Origin: Mycolicibacter nonchromogenicus
Lineage (GTDB): Bacteria > Actinomycetota > Actinomycetes > Mycobacteriales > Mycobacteriaceae
Assembly: GCF_002101775.1 (NCBI RefSeq)
Contig: NZ_LQPI01000031.1
Span: 1-64,000 of the forward strand
DNA length: 64,000 bases
Direction: 5' to 3'
Shown here one piece after another: positions 21,212 through 33,851 of the stretch (within the stretch, counting starts at the first letter, position 1; the number at the start of each line of letters is the position of its first letter). The notes beneath the pieces were generated by a model. That model was given only the letters and a program-made list of their open reading frames with translations. It did no database searches and was not told the DNA's origin. The position numbers were made by a program, and so were the translations under genes.

Positions 21212-22407
21212 GACAGGGCGGCGTAGGTCCGGCGGACGAACTTCGGCTGCGCCACGCGCAGCTTGGCGATCGAGGTGTTGCCGGCGACTGCGGTAGCCAT
21301 GTCGGCGGTCAGGGTCGGGGAGTTCTGGACCAGGTAGATCAGGATCAGGTCTTCGTCCGGATCCGCCTGCCACCAGGTGCCGTAGGCGCCCGGCCAGCCG
21401 AACGCTCCCGCACCACCCGGCCCGAACAGCGCTTGGGACTTCGCCGGGTCGGTCACCACCGACAGGTTGAGCCCGAACCCGCGCCCGACCCAGAACGGGG
21501 CCCCCAGGAACGGTTGCCGCTTCTGATCGTCGGTGAGACGGTCGGCGCGCATGGCCCGCGCCGATTCCGCGGAGAGCACCCGGGTGCCGTCGAACATGCC
21601 GTCGGCCAACAGCATCCGAGCGAAAGCCAGGTAGTCGTCGGCGGTGGACATCAAACCGCCCCCGGCGTTGGGAAACGCCGGCATCGTGATCGGCACCGGC
21701 CCCATCGCGTCATCGCGCAGCGTGTCACCGTCGACGCGGTACATGGTGGCACTGCGCCGCCGTGCCTCCGGCGTGACACAGAAACCGGTGTCGGTCATTC
21801 CCAACGGACCCAGGATCCGTTCCTCGATCACCTGGGGCAGTGGCCTGCCCTCGATCCGCGACAGCAGCACGCCCAGCACATCGGTGCCGTGGCCGTAGGT
21901 GACCCGCTCACCGGGCTGATCCACCAGGGGAAGCGCTGCCAGCGCGGTCAGCCAGGCCTCGGGCCCGCGCCCGAAGGGCAGCCGCTGGTACTCCCGCGCG
22001 ATCGGGCCGGACACGGAGAATCCGTAGCCGATGCCGCAGCGGTGCGTCATCAGGTCCTCGACGGTCAGTGCCCGCCGTGCCGCGGTGGTGGATTCCAGCG
22101 AGCCGGTCGGGTCGACCAGCACCCGTGGCGCGGCGAACTCCGGCAACCAGTGTGCGATCGGGTCGGAAAGCCGCAGCCGGCCCTCATCGACTAGGGTCAT
22201 CGCGGCGGCGACGGTGATCGGCTTGGTCATGGAGGCGATCCGGAAGATCGTGTCGCGCGTCATCGGCAGGCGGGCGCCGACATCGCGATGGCCGATCTCG
22301 TTGACCTGCAGCACCGAGCCGCGCTGCCAGACCAGCGTCACCACCCCGGCGAGCAGGCCGGTGTCGCAGGCCTCGCGCAGCGGCGCCTGATTGGGGTCGA
22401 GATTCAC
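21208..22407 (-). CDS. Serine hydrolase of the beta-lactamase/penicillin-binding-protein fold (EstB-like)
   Basis: A 399-aa protein of the class C beta-lactamase-like superfamily. The nucleophile motif SxxK is visible as SMTK in FRIASMTKPITVAAAM at about residue 56-60, and the Tyr motif as YGHG later on. No signal peptide is seen, so it is probably a cytosolic esterase or lipase and not a peptidoglycan enzyme. It converges on the azoR-like gene with a 4-bp overlap. The physiological substrate is unknown. Confidence 0.85.
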   Translation of the reverse strand: MNLDPNQAPLREACDTGLLAGVVTLVWQRGSVLQVNEIGHRDVGARLPMTRDTIFRIASMTKPITVAAAMTLVDEGRLRLSDPIAHWLPEFAAPRVLVDPTGSLESTTAARRALTVEDLMTHRCGIGYGFSVSGPIAREYQRLPFGRGPEAWLTALAALPLVDQPGERVTYGHGTDVLGVLLSRIEGRPLPQVIEERILGPLGMTDTGFCVTPEARRRSATMYRVDGDTLRDDAMGPVPITMPAFPNAGGGLMSTADDYLAFARMLLADGMFDGTRVLSAESARAMRADRLTDDQKRQPFLGAPFWVGRGFGLNLSVVTDPAKSQALFGPGGAGAFGWPGAYGTWWQADPDEDLILIYLVQNSPTLTADMATAVAGNTSIAKLRVAQPKFVRRTYAALS

Positions 22408-22460
22408 CCGGTCAGGTTAGCGGTTCCCCACCACTGGCCCCCACTACTGCACTACTGCGC

Positions 22461-22555
22461 GGGCGTGCGTGTTTGTACCCAACACGCCGTCATTGCGCGT
22501 ACCTCCGCGCACGCTCGCCGGGGGTTTCTCGCCGGGGTTTCTCGCCGGGGGGTTG
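22461..22555. repeat. Nested inverted repeats and G-rich tandem repeat in an intergenic region
   Basis: An inner perfect hairpin has arms GCGTGTT (22467-22473) and AACACGC (22481-22487) around a 7-base loop. An outer pair, GCGTGCG (22463-22469) and CGCACGC (22508-22514), shares three bases with it, so the two folds are mutually exclusive. Three near-identical 13-15 bp units beginning CTCGCCGGGG follow (22514-22527, 22528-22540, 22541-22555). The block separates the small secreted protein gene from the serine hydrolase and may act as a terminator. Confidence 0.6.
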
Positions 22556-22560
22556 CTAGG

Positions 22561-22821
22561 TCACCAGCCGTGCCGCTCCCGGTCGATGTCCTCCTGACGG
22601 CGCTCCCAGGTGTCCTCGGTGCTCGCCGTGCCCCCGCCGGGGTCGCAGGTCGGTTGCTCCCCGCGCAGCACATGCCATCGCGAGTCCGCGTCGACGTTGC
22701 CGTTGGCGTGCTGGACGACGTGCTGCCTGCCCCGGTGCAGGCAGGACACGGCCTGCGCCTGCGGGGCCGGCATCAGCGCCAGCCCGCCGGCGATCAGCAC
22801 CAGGGCGGCGGTTGCTCTCAT
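22561..22821 (-). CDS. Small secreted protein, unknown function
   Basis: An 86-aa protein. The start at 22821 is chosen because the frame then opens with the signal peptide [20 protein letters not shown], with a cleavage site near AQAVS. An AAGAGAA ribosome-site-like sequence lies upstream on the minus strand. A longer upstream frame has no such signal. The mature part of about 63 residues has two cysteines, is very hydrophilic (His, Arg, Asp, Glu) and carries a Gly/Thr linker. I do not recognise a family. It is divergent from pyrR. Confidence 0.6.
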   Translation of the reverse strand: MRATAALVLIAGGLALMPAPQAQAVSCLHRGRQHVVQHANGNVDADSRWHVLRGEQPTCDPGGGTASTEDTWERRQEDIDRERHGW

Positions 22822-22947
22822 TGACGGTTCTCTTTTCGCCGGGGGCCTCGATCGTACGAATCGGCCGGCCGTGGACCCGGGTCGGTATCGGTGTTGCGCT
22901 CTGCCTCCGTGGTGCGCGGTTACCGTCCGAGGGGACAGGCTGTTACC

Positions 22948-22960
22948 CTCGGAATCCGAG
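22948..22960 (+). promoter_or_regulatory. Short stem-loop in the pyrR upstream region
   Basis: CTCGG-AAT-CCGAG is a perfect 5-bp stem with a 3-base loop, about 40 bases before the PyrR-loop-like sequence. It may be part of the pyr leader if transcription starts upstream of it. On its own it is weak evidence. Confidence 0.25.
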
Positions 22961-22999
22961 ATTGCGGCGACGCAGTCTCCACAAAGCCCCTTTAATGAT

Positions 23000-23024
23000 C
23001 CGTCCTGTGAGGCGGAGAAGGAGG
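23000..23024 (+). promoter_or_regulatory. PyrR-binding-loop-like leader element and ribosome binding site
   Basis: TCCTGTGAGGC at 23003-23013 matches the core UCCNGNGAGGY of the Bacillus PyrR RNA-binding loop, and flanking CCG (23000-23002) and CGG (23013-23015) can form a short stem. It is followed at once by AAGGAGG (23018-23024). The start codon is 14 bases further on, an unusually long spacing. PyrR in M. smegmatis is described as a translational repressor acting on such a leader, so uridine-nucleotide feedback on the whole operon is likely here. Confidence 0.6.
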
Positions 23025-23038
23025 TCCCGCGGTTTCGC

Positions 23039-23611
23039 ATGGGCGCTGCCGGTAATTCCAGCACCGACCGGGAACTGATGTCCTCGGCGGATGTAGGTCG
23101 CACGGTTTCTCGTATCGCACATCAGATCATCGAGAAGACGGCTTTAGACGACCCCGACAGAGCCGATGCCCCGCGTGTCGTGCTGTTGGGTATCCCCACC
23201 CGCGGTGTCACCCTGGCCCAGCGATTGGCCGCCAAGATCCGCGAATTCTGCGGTGTCGAAGTCGGGCATGGTGCGCTGGACATCACCTTGTACCGCGACG
23301 ACCTGATGCGTCAGCCCCCGCGGCCCCTGGAACCCACCTCGATCCCGGCGGGCGGTATCGACGACGCGTGCGTGATCCTGGTCGACGACGTGCTCTTCGC
23401 CGGCCGGTCGGTGCGGGCGGCGCTGGACGCGCTGCGCGACGTGGGCCGGCCCCGGATCGTGCAACTGGCCGTGCTGGTGGATCGCGGCCACCGCGAACTC
23501 CCGGTCCGCGCCGACTACGTCGGCAAGAACGTGCCGACCGCCCGCAATGAAAGCGTGCACGTCCTACTGGCCGAACATGACGGTCGCGACCAGGTGGTGA
23601 TTACCCGATGA
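23039..23611 (+). CDS. pyrR: Bifunctional pyr operon regulator / uracil phosphoribosyltransferase
   Basis: A 190-aa PRTase-fold RNA-binding regulator. The PRPP loop [18 protein letters not shown] and the regions [13 protein letters not shown] and DITLYRDDL are characteristic. ATG 23039 gives the mycobacterial N-terminus MGAAG; the frame is open further upstream without homology. It heads the pyrimidine operon and overlaps pyrB by four bases (ATGA). The leader element at 23000-23024 suggests autogenous control. Confidence 0.95.
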   Translation: MGAAGNSSTDRELMSSADVGRTVSRIAHQIIEKTALDDPDRADAPRVVLLGIPTRGVTLAQRLAAKIREFCGVEVGHGALDITLYRDDLMRQPPRPLEPTSIPAGGIDDACVILVDDVLFAGRSVRAALDALRDVGRPRIVQLAVLVDRGHRELPVRADYVGKNVPTARNESVHVLLAEHDGRDQVVITR

Positions 23612-24597
23612 GCACCAGGCATCTGCTGGCGGCCGGCGACTTGAGCCGTGATGAGGCCGTCGCGATCCTCGACGACGCCGACCGCTTCGCTCAGGCTCTG
23701 GTCGGACGTGAGGTGAAAAAGCTGCCCACCCTGCGGGGCCGCACCGTGATCACCATGTTCTACGAGAACTCCACCCGCACCCGGGTCTCCTTCGAGGTGG
23801 CGGGCAAGTGGATGAGCGCCGACGTGATCAACGTGTCCGCATCGGGATCCTCGGTCAACAAGGGGGAGTCGCTGCGCGACACCGCGTTGACCCTGCGCGC
23901 CGCCGGCGCCGACGCGCTGATCATCCGCCACCCGTCGTCGGGCGCGGCGCACCTGCTGTCGGAGTGGACCGCGGGAGCTCTGCCCGCCGGCGCGACCGGC
24001 CCGGCGGTGATCAACGCCGGCGACGGCACCCATGAGCACCCCACGCAGGCGCTGCTCGACGCGCTGACGCTGCGCCAGCGCCTCGGCGGCATCGAGGGCC
24101 GCCGCGTGGTGATCGTCGGCGACATCGTGCACAGCCGGGTGGCCCGCTCCAACGTGAGCCTGCTGTCGACGCTGGGCGCCGAGGTGGTGCTGGTGGCCCC
24201 GCCGACTCTGCTGCCGGTCGGGGTGGCGGACTGGCCGGTGACGGTCTCGCATGACTTCGACGCCGAGCTGCCGGCGGCCGACGCGGTGCTGATGCTGCGG
24301 GTGCAGGCCGAACGGATGACCGGCGGATTCTTCCCGTCGACGCGGGAGTACTCGGTGCGCTACGGATTGAGCGAGAAGCGCCGCGCGGTGCTGCCCGACC
24401 ACGCGGTGGTGCTGCACCCCGGGCCGATGCTGCGCGGCATGGAGATCTCCTCGTCGGTGGCCGACTCCTCCCAATCCGCGGTGTTGCAGCAGGTTTCCAA
24501 CGGGGTACATGTGCGGATGGCGGTGTTGTTCCATCTGCTGGTGGGCAGCGAATCCGCGTCGGGCACCGGATCGGTTGGAGAGGAAGCAGCGTTGTGA
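23608..24597 (+). CDS. pyrB: Aspartate carbamoyltransferase, catalytic subunit
   Basis: A 329-aa enzyme joining carbamoyl phosphate and aspartate. The carbamoyl phosphate motif STRTR is at 55-59. HPTQALLD, the catalytic RVARSN region and the C-terminal [11 protein letters not shown] are all present. A short Gly/Ser/Glu tail extends past the M. tuberculosis length. No regulatory chain gene (pyrI) is present, as expected for actinobacteria. It overlaps pyrC by four bases (GTGA). Confidence 0.98.
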   Translation: MSTRHLLAAGDLSRDEAVAILDDADRFAQALVGREVKKLPTLRGRTVITMFYENSTRTRVSFEVAGKWMSADVINVSASGSSVNKGESLRDTALTLRAAGADALIIRHPSSGAAHLLSEWTAGALPAGATGPAVINAGDGTHEHPTQALLDALTLRQRLGGIEGRRVVIVGDIVHSRVARSNVSLLSTLGAEVVLVAPPTLLPVGVADWPVTVSHDFDAELPAADAVLMLRVQAERMTGGFFPSTREYSVRYGLSEKRRAVLPDHAVVLHPGPMLRGMEISSSVADSSQSAVLQQVSNGVHVRMAVLFHLLVGSESASGTGSVGEEAAL

Positions 24598-25886
24598 GCG
24601 TGCTGATTCGGGGAGTTCGGTGTTACGGCGAAGGCGACCAGGTCGACGTCCTGGTCGAAGACGGCCAGATCGCGCAGATCGGCACCGGCCTGTCCGCTTC
24701 CGGCGGAACCGAGATCATCGACGCGCCGGGACAGGTATTGCTGCCGGGCTTCGTCGACCTGCACACCCACCTGCGGGAACCGGGACGCGAATACGCCGAG
24801 GACATTGAGACCGGCTCGGCGGCCGCGGCCCTGGGCGGCTACACCGCGGTGTTCGCGATGGCCAACACCGATCCGGTGGCCGACTCGCCGGTGGTCACCG
24901 ACCACGTCTGGCAGCGCGGACAGCAGATCGGCCTGGTCGACGTACACCCGGTCGGCGCCGTCACGGTCGGACTCGGCGGTACGCAGCTGACCGAGATGGG
25001 CATGATGGCCGCCGGTACCGCGGGCGTCCGGATGTTCTCCGACGACGGGGTCTGTGTGGACGACCCGCTGGTGATGCGTCGCGCGCTGGAGTATGCGACC
25101 GGACTGGGGGTGTTGATCGCCCAGCACGCCGAGGAGCCGCGGCTGACTGTCGGCTCGGTGGCCCACGAGGGACCCAACGCCGCCCGGCTGGGCCTGGCCG
25201 GCTGGCCGCGCGTCGCCGAAGAGTCGATCGTGGCCCGCGACGTGCTGCTGGCCCGCGACGCCGGCGCCCGCCTGCACGTCTGCCATGCGTCCACCGCCGG
25301 AACGGTTGAGCTACTCAAATGGGCTAAGGCTCAAGGCATCTCGGTGACCGCCGAGGTCACCCCGCACCACCTGATGCTCGACGACAGCCGACTCGCCGCC
25401 TACGACGGCCGCAACCGGGTCAACCCGCCGCTGCGCGAGGCGTCCGATACCGAGGCGCTGCGTGCGGCCTTGGCCGAGGGGGTCATCGACTGTGTCGCCA
25501 CCGACCACGCCCCGCACGCCGAACACGAGAAGACCTGCGAGTTCGCCGCGGCCCGGCCCGGCATGCTCGGCCTGCAGACCGCACTGTCGGTGGTGGTGGC
25601 CACCATGGTGCAGCCCGGCCTGCTGACCTGGCGTGACGTGGCCCGGGTGATGAGTGAGCGGCCGGCGCAGATCGTCGGCCTGCCCGACCAGGGGCGCCCG
25701 CTGGAGGTGGGCGAGCCGGCCAACCTGACCGTGATCGACCCCGACACCACCTGGGTGGTCGCCGGTGCGCAGCTGGCCAGCCGCTCGGACAACACTCCCT
25801 ATGAAGAGATGACTCTGCCCGCGACGGTCACGGCGACCCTGCTGCGCGGCCGGATCACCGCCCGGGACGGGAAGAGTCCGGCATGA
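24594..25886 (+). CDS. pyrC: Dihydroorotase
   Basis: A 430-aa type I amidohydrolase closing carbamoyl aspartate to dihydroorotate. The metal motif [10 protein letters not shown] has H57 and H59; further ligands are in QHAEEP and CHASTAG. The catalytic ATDHAPH segment and the substrate Asn in NRVNPPLRE are intact, so this is an active form and not the inactive pDHO type. The GTG start is coupled to pyrB and the stop to the next gene (ATGA). Confidence 0.97.
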   Translation: MSVLIRGVRCYGEGDQVDVLVEDGQIAQIGTGLSASGGTEIIDAPGQVLLPGFVDLHTHLREPGREYAEDIETGSAAAALGGYTAVFAMANTDPVADSPVVTDHVWQRGQQIGLVDVHPVGAVTVGLGGTQLTEMGMMAAGTAGVRMFSDDGVCVDDPLVMRRALEYATGLGVLIAQHAEEPRLTVGSVAHEGPNAARLGLAGWPRVAEESIVARDVLLARDAGARLHVCHASTAGTVELLKWAKAQGISVTAEVTPHHLMLDDSRLAAYDGRNRVNPPLREASDTEALRAALAEGVIDCVATDHAPHAEHEKTCEFAAARPGMLGLQTALSVVVATMVQPGLLTWRDVARVMSERPAQIVGLPDQGRPLEVGEPANLTVIDPDTTWVVAGAQLASRSDNTPYEEMTLPATVTATLLRGRITARDGKSPA

Positions 25887-26389
25887 ACACCCCCACGCTG
25901 ATCGGCTCGCTGATCTTCGCTGTGGTGCTGGTGGTCCTGATCGGCGTGGTGATCCGGCTGATGATGCGCGGCTGGCGCCGACGCGGCCAGCTGCAGGACG
26001 CGCTGATCGGGACACTGCCGACGGTGCCCGACACGGTGGGCTCGCCGACGGTGGCCGCCACCCGCGGGCAGTATCTCGGTTGCACGCTGGCCCCGAAGTG
26101 GAACGACCGGGTGGTGGTCGGTGACCTGGGCTATCGCACCAAGGCGGTGCTGACCCGCTACCCCGAGGGAATCATGGTGCAGCGCAGTGGCGCCCGGCCG
26201 ATCTGGATCCCGGCGGACTCGGTGATCGCGGTCCGCACCGAACGCGGCATCGCCGGGCGCACGATCCCAACCCGCAGCCACGACGGGGTGCTGGCGATCC
26301 GCTGGCGATTGCCGTCGGGCACCGAGATAGACACCGGCTTCCGCGCGGACGACCGCGCAGAGCACAGCCGGTGGGTAGAAGAACAGTGA
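25883..26389 (+). CDS. Single-pass membrane protein of the pyr operon (Rv1382 homologue)
   Basis: A 168-aa protein with one N-terminal transmembrane helix (about 7-28) followed by the basic stretch MMRGWRRRG and a cytoplasmic PH-like beta domain. The family is conserved between pyrC and carA in mycobacteria, but I know no demonstrated function. A membrane anchor for the pyrimidine enzymes is only a speculation from position. It overlaps pyrC by four bases. Its stop codon overlaps a GTG that opens the mini-ORF at 26386-26478. Confidence 0.8.
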   Translation: MNTPTLIGSLIFAVVLVVLIGVVIRLMMRGWRRRGQLQDALIGTLPTVPDTVGSPTVAATRGQYLGCTLAPKWNDRVVVGDLGYRTKAVLTRYPEGIMVQRSGARPIWIPADSVIAVRTERGIAGRTIPTRSHDGVLAIRWRLPSGTEIDTGFRADDRAEHSRWVEEQ

Positions 26390-26478
26390 AGACGACAGAT
26401 GAACGCGCCACTGAACGATGCAGTGGGGGACCCCGTCAGGGGGACGCAGCGATGAACAGGAGTGGCGCAATTGAGTAA
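26386..26478 (+). repeat. MIRU-like intercistronic element with a 30-codon mini-ORF
   Basis: A GTG overlapping the upstream stop (GTGA, 26386-26389) opens a 30-codon frame starting M-K-T-T-D-E-R. The frame contains TERCSGGPRQGDAA and ends at TAA 26476-26478, just after the carA start (TTG 26471). A small ORF linked by overlapping stop/start codons to both neighbours inside an operon is the described architecture of mycobacterial MIRU elements. An internal inverted repeat CCACT (26408-26412)/AGTGG (26422-26426) and a CCCC/GGGG pair could fold. Another 18-codon frame (26399-26455) overlaps it. Confidence 0.5.
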
Positions 26479-27594
26479 CGCGCGAGCGGTGCTGGTTCTC
26501 GAGGACGGCCGGACGTTTACCGGAACACCGTTCGGGGCGGTGGGACAGACCCTGGGTGAGGCGGTGTTCTCCACCGGGATGTCCGGCTACCAGGAGACCC
26601 TGACCGACCCCAGTTACCACCGGCAGATCGTGGTGGCCACCGCCCCGCAGATCGGCAACACCGGCTGGAACCGCGAAGACGGGGAGAGCCGCGACGAAAA
26701 GATCTGGGTGGCGGGCTATGTCGTGCGCGACCCGTCGCCGCGGGCGTCGAACTGGCGGGCCACCGGCACGCTGGAGGACGAACTGGTCCGCCAGGGCATC
26801 GTCGGTGTCGCCGGCGTCGACACCCGTACCGTGGTGCGCCACCTGCGCAATCACGGCTCGATGAAAGCCGGGGTGTTCTCCGGTGACGCCCTGGCATCCC
26901 CGGAGGAGCTGCTGACCCGGGTGCTCGAGCAGCCGTCGATGCTCGGCGCCGACCTTGCCGGGCAGGTCAGCACCGGCACGGGATACGTGGTGGAACCCGA
27001 GGGCGCACACCGGTTCACCGTGGCCGCGCTGGACCTGGGCATCAAGACCAACACGCCCCGCAATTTCGCGCGGCGCGGAATCCGCAGCCATGTACTGCCC
27101 TCATCGGTGGATTTCGCGCAGATCGCCGACCTGAAGCCGGACGGGGTGTTCCTGTCCAACGGGCCCGGGGACCCGGCCACCGCAGAGGCCACGGTCGCGT
27201 TGACCCGCGAGGTGCTGGGCGCCGGAATCCCGCTGTTCGGAATCTGTTTCGGAAACCAGATCCTGGGCCGGGCACTGGGCCTGAGCACCTACAAGATGAC
27301 GTTCGGCCACCGCGGCATCAACATTCCGGTGATCGACCATGCCACCGGCCGGGTGGCGGTGACCGCGCAGAACCACGGTTTTGCGCTGGAAGGCGAAGCA
27401 GGCCAGCGCTTTGACACCGACTTCGGCCCGGCGGTGGTCAGCCACACCTGCGCCAACGACGGAGTCGTCGAGGGCGTCAAGCTCGCCGACGGCCGCGCGT
27501 TCTCGGTGCAGTACCACCCGGAGGCCGCCGCCGGACCGCACGACGCGGAATACCTGTTCGACCAGTTCGTCGACCTGATGGCAGGGGAGAAGTA

Positions 27595-27595
<1 letters not shown>
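26471..27595 (+). CDS. carA: Carbamoyl phosphate synthase, small (glutaminase) chain
   Basis: A 374-aa glutamine amidotransferase subunit. The N-terminal carA domain ([29 protein letters not shown]) is followed by a class I GATase domain. The nucleophile Cys is in FGICFGNQ, and the His-Glu pair is in [14 protein letters not shown] 26471 is preferred over GTG 26462: AGGAG at 26458-26462 is well spaced from the TTG but would overlap the GTG, and the product then starts like homologues (M-S-x-A-V-L). The stop overlaps the carB start by one base (TAATG). Confidence 0.95.
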
Positions 27596-30936
<3,341 letters not shown>

Positions 30937-30938
30937 CG

Positions 30939-31772
30939 GTGCCGGGGTTCGGCGCACGCCTGGCCGACGCGACGGCGGCCCGCGGGCCGCTGTGTCTGGG
31001 CATCGACCCGCACCCCGAGCTGCTGGCCTCCTGGGGCCTGTCCGCGACACCGGACGGGCTGGCGGCGTTCAGCGAGACGTGCGTGACGGCGTTCGCCGAC
31101 TTCGCCGTCGTCAAGCCGCAGGTGGCGTTCTTCGAGGCGTACGGATCGGCGGGCTTCGCCGTGCTGGAACGCACCATCGCGGCGCTGCGCGAGGCCGGTG
31201 TCCTGGTGCTTGCCGACGCCAAGCGCGGTGACATCGGCTCGACCATGGCCGCCTATGCGGCGGCCTGGGCCGGGCAGTCGCCGTTGGCCGCCGACGCGGT
31301 GACCGCCTCGCCCTACCTGGGCTTCGGGTCGTTGCAGCCGTTGTTGGAGACGGCCGCGCAGCATCGGCGGGGAGTGTTCGTCTTAGCGGCCACCTCCAAC
31401 CCGGAGGGCGCGAGCGTGCAGCGAGCGCAGGACGCGGACGGGCGCACCGTGGCGCAGGCGATCGTCGACGCTGCCGCGGAGGCCAATCGGGCCGAGGGCG
31501 CGGCGGGACTGGGCTCCATCGGGGTCGTGGTGGGTGCCACGCTGCGTGAGGTGCCCGATTTGAGCGCCTTGGGGGGTCCGGTGCTGGTGCCGGGCATCGG
31601 GGCCCAGGGCGGGCGTCCAGAGGCCCTTGCCGGGCTCGGAGGGGCCCCTGCGGGCACCTTGCTGCCGGCGGTCTCGCGCGAGGTGCTGCGGGCGGGCCCG
31701 GACGCCGGTGCGCTGCGCGCCGCGGCCGAGCGGCTGCGCGATGCCGTGGCCTACCTGGCCGCTGCTCAATAG
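30939..31772 (+). CDS. pyrF: Orotidine 5'-phosphate decarboxylase, type 2
   Basis: A 277-aa enzyme making [15 protein letters not shown] is the N-terminal substrate segment, and the active-site Asp-Lys motif is [26 protein letters not shown] and VPGIGAQGG complete the type 2 pattern. It is the last pyr gene of the operon; pyrD and pyrE are absent here. The GTG start lies two bases after the carB stop. Confidence 0.96.
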   Translation: MPGFGARLADATAARGPLCLGIDPHPELLASWGLSATPDGLAAFSETCVTAFADFAVVKPQVAFFEAYGSAGFAVLERTIAALREAGVLVLADAKRGDIGSTMAAYAAAWAGQSPLAADAVTASPYLGFGSLQPLLETAAQHRRGVFVLAATSNPEGASVQRAQDADGRTVAQAIVDAAAEANRAEGAAGLGSIGVVVGATLREVPDLSALGGPVLVPGIGAQGGRPEALAGLGGAPAGTLLPAVSREVLRAGPDAGALRAAAERLRDAVAYLAAAQ

Positions 31773-32508
31773 TTCCTGCCCGCGGGGCCGATGAGGCCAC
31801 AATTCCCGGCTATTTCTACCGCGGCGGCATCGCGGCGAAAATATTCCCAGTCATGTCCCCGGAAAGCCCCCCGGGTGGGCCGTCTACCTGGCCGGACCGG
31901 TGCGCGGCTGACCCACTGCGGCCGTTTCCCGACACAATCTCCTGAATTGTTGCTGTCAATCTGTCAGGTGGCAGTTTTCGGGGTTATCTCGGTGCCATTC
32001 GGGCCTTCGCAGAAACACAATGCGGGATTATCGGCCGACGAATCCGCGAGCATCCCGCCGCTCGTCAGCCGGGGTGCCGAGCGGCGCGCGGGACACGCTA
32101 CGGGCTGTGGTGTCGGGCGTTCGACGCCGCACTCGACACGCCCGACACGCCGCGAGCTGGAAGTCGCCGGCCCGAATGGCCGGTCCACACCTCGAAGGCC
32201 GCTGCCGCGCCCGTGGCGCGGGCGCCCCATCCAGCCGGCGGGCAGAGGCAAAAGGCTAGTTCAGAGCTGCTTTTGGGGTCCGGCGGTCCGGGACTGTGGC
32301 TCGCCCGGGAACGCCAGACCGATCGTGGCGGACTCGCCTGGGACGGCGGCGCACCCAAACCCCATACGCTGGGCATTTGTAGCCGTAAACGGGGGGGTGG
32401 GGTTAGATTTCGTCAGACGGCGTGGGTACGGTCGTCGTCTCTGGCCGAAGTACCTGGCCGGGACAAGGAAAACATCGACGACGTCGATGATGACGAGACG
32501 GAGGAATC
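31773..32508. other. 736-bp non-coding interval between pyrF and mihF
   Basis: No frame here has convincing codon bias, start site or homology. In M. tuberculosis the PE15/PPE20 gene pair lies at this position; I see no trace of it. The stretch is less GC-rich than its surroundings in parts (for example 31925-32040). A possible -10 hexamer TACGCT (32365-32370) and the purine run GGGGGGGTGGGG (32391-32402) lie near mihF, so a long regulated leader is plausible. Confidence 0.6.
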
Positions 32509-32826
32509 GTGGCCCTTCCCCAGTTGACCGACGAGCAGCGCGCCGCCGCGTTGGAGAAGGCGGCGGCCGCGCGTCGGGCCCGAGCGGAGCTCAAGGACCG
32601 GCTGAAGCGTGGCGGCACCAATCTCAAGCAGGTGCTCAAGGACGCCGAGACCGACGAGGTCCTCGGCAAGATGAAGGTGTCTGCACTGCTCGAGGCCCTG
32701 CCGAAGGTCGGCAAGGTCAAGGCGCAGGAGATCATGACCGAGCTGGAGATCGCCCCCACCCGCCGGCTGCGCGGCCTGGGCGACCGGCAGCGCAAGGCGC
32801 TGCTGGAGAAGTTCGACTTCTCCTGA
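32509..32826 (+). CDS. mihF: Mycobacterial integration host factor (mIHF)
   Basis: A 105-aa nucleoid-associated protein. The sequence [17 protein letters not shown] and the helix-two-turn-helix part [15 protein letters not shown] are diagnostic for actinobacterial IHF, which is unrelated to E. coli IHF. It binds and compacts DNA and is essential in mycobacteria. GTG 32509 follows an ideal GGAGGAATC ribosome site, so longer annotated forms are unlikely. gmk follows seven bases after the stop. Confidence 0.97.
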   Translation: MALPQLTDEQRAAALEKAAAARRARAELKDRLKRGGTNLKQVLKDAETDEVLGKMKVSALLEALPKVGKVKAQEIMTELEIAPTRRLRGLGDRQRKALLEKFDFS

Positions 32827-32833
32827 CCCGGCA

Positions 32834-33436
32834 GTGACTACCGGTGGAGGACCGGACAGCGGGCACGCGGGACGCGTCGTAGTGCTGTCCGGTCCATCCG
32901 CGGTCGGTAAGTCGAGCGTGGTCCGGTGCCTGCGCGAGCGGGTACCGGACCTGTATTTCAGTGTGTCGGCCACCACCCGGGCTCCCAGGCCCGGGGAGGT
33001 GGACGGCGTCGACTACCGATTTGTTTCGCCGGCGGAGTTCGACCGGCTCATCGAGAAAAACGAACTGCTGGAGTGGGCAGACATCCACGGCGGGCTGCAG
33101 CGCTCAGGTACCCCGGCGGCGCCCGTGATCGACGCCACCCGTGCCGGCCGGCCCGTTCTGATCGAGGTCGATCTGGCCGGAGCCCGGGCCATCAAGAAGG
33201 CGCTGCCGGAGGTGCTGACGGTGTTTCTGGCGCCGCCGGACTGGGAGACGCTGCAGGCCAGACTGGCCGGTCGGGGCACCGAATCGGAAGAGGTCATGCA
33301 ACGCCGACTGGCCACCGCGCGTACGGAGTTGGCGGCGCAGGGAGACTTCGACGTGGTCGTGGTCAACAGTCGATTGGAAACAGCCTGCTCAGAATTGGTA
33401 TCCTTGCTGGTGAACACCGCACCGGGCGCGGCCTGA
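32834..33436 (+). CDS. gmk: Guanylate kinase
   Basis: A 200-aa P-loop kinase phosphorylating GMP. The Walker A motif [10 protein letters not shown] is at 19-28. [17 protein letters not shown] is the GMP-binding part and [13 protein letters not shown] the lid. In place of the usual GNxYGT segment this protein has [11 protein letters not shown], as in some mycobacteria. The GTG start is seven bases after mihF, and the two probably share an mRNA. Confidence 0.96.
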   Translation: MTTGGGPDSGHAGRVVVLSGPSAVGKSSVVRCLRERVPDLYFSVSATTRAPRPGEVDGVDYRFVSPAEFDRLIEKNELLEWADIHGGLQRSGTPAAPVIDATRAGRPVLIEVDLAGARAIKKALPEVLTVFLAPPDWETLQARLAGRGTESEEVMQRRLATARTELAAQGDFDVVVVNSRLETACSELVSLLVNTAPGAA

Positions 33437-33502
33437 TTTACCCGGACGACAACCAGCAGGCGCGAACCGCCCCAGCCCAAGAGCTTCAGGAGATTGTCTT
33501 AA

Positions 33503-33823
33503 GTGAGTACTTCGCAGACCGGCTCGGCCGTGGCGACCGACGCTGACGAGTTCGACCCGGCGTTGATCGGCGGTTACGACACGCCTCTCGGCATCACCAA
33601 CCCGCCCATCGACGAGCTCCTGCAGCGGGCCTCGAGCAAATACGCGTTGGTGATCTACGCGGCCAAGCGGGCGCGCCAGATCAACGACTACTACAACCAG
33701 CTCGGTGAGGGCATCCTCGAATACGTCGGGCCGCTGGTCGAGCCCGGCCTGCAGGAGAAGCCGCTGTCGATCGCGCTGCGCGAGATCCACGGCGACCTGC
33801 TCGAATACACCGAAGGCGAGTAG
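33503..33823 (+). CDS. rpoZ: RNA polymerase omega subunit
   Basis: A 106-aa subunit that helps assemble the beta' subunit. The conserved core [28 protein letters not shown] is intact. The N-terminal ~30 residues are the usual mycobacterial extension. GTG 33503 follows a CAGGAG ribosome site at 33488-33493. The 66-bp gap after gmk could hold its own promoter. Confidence 0.97.
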   Translation: MSTSQTGSAVATDADEFDPALIGGYDTPLGITNPPIDELLQRASSKYALVIYAAKRARQINDYYNQLGEGILEYVGPLVEPGLQEKPLSIALREIHGDLLEYTEGE

Positions 33824-33851
33824 CCGAGCCGGGCAGGACGGGTCGTAGCCG

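Noticed and set aside
23039..23041. Longer PyrR or MetK proteins from upstream in-frame starts
   Set aside because: The extra residues have no similarity to mycobacterial homologues, and for pyrR they would cover the leader element.
31791..32837. Open frame running across the pyrF-mihF interval and through mihF
   Set aside because: The product is Arg/Gly/Pro-rich with no domain, and it overlaps all of mihF in another frame; mihF has a perfect ribosome site.
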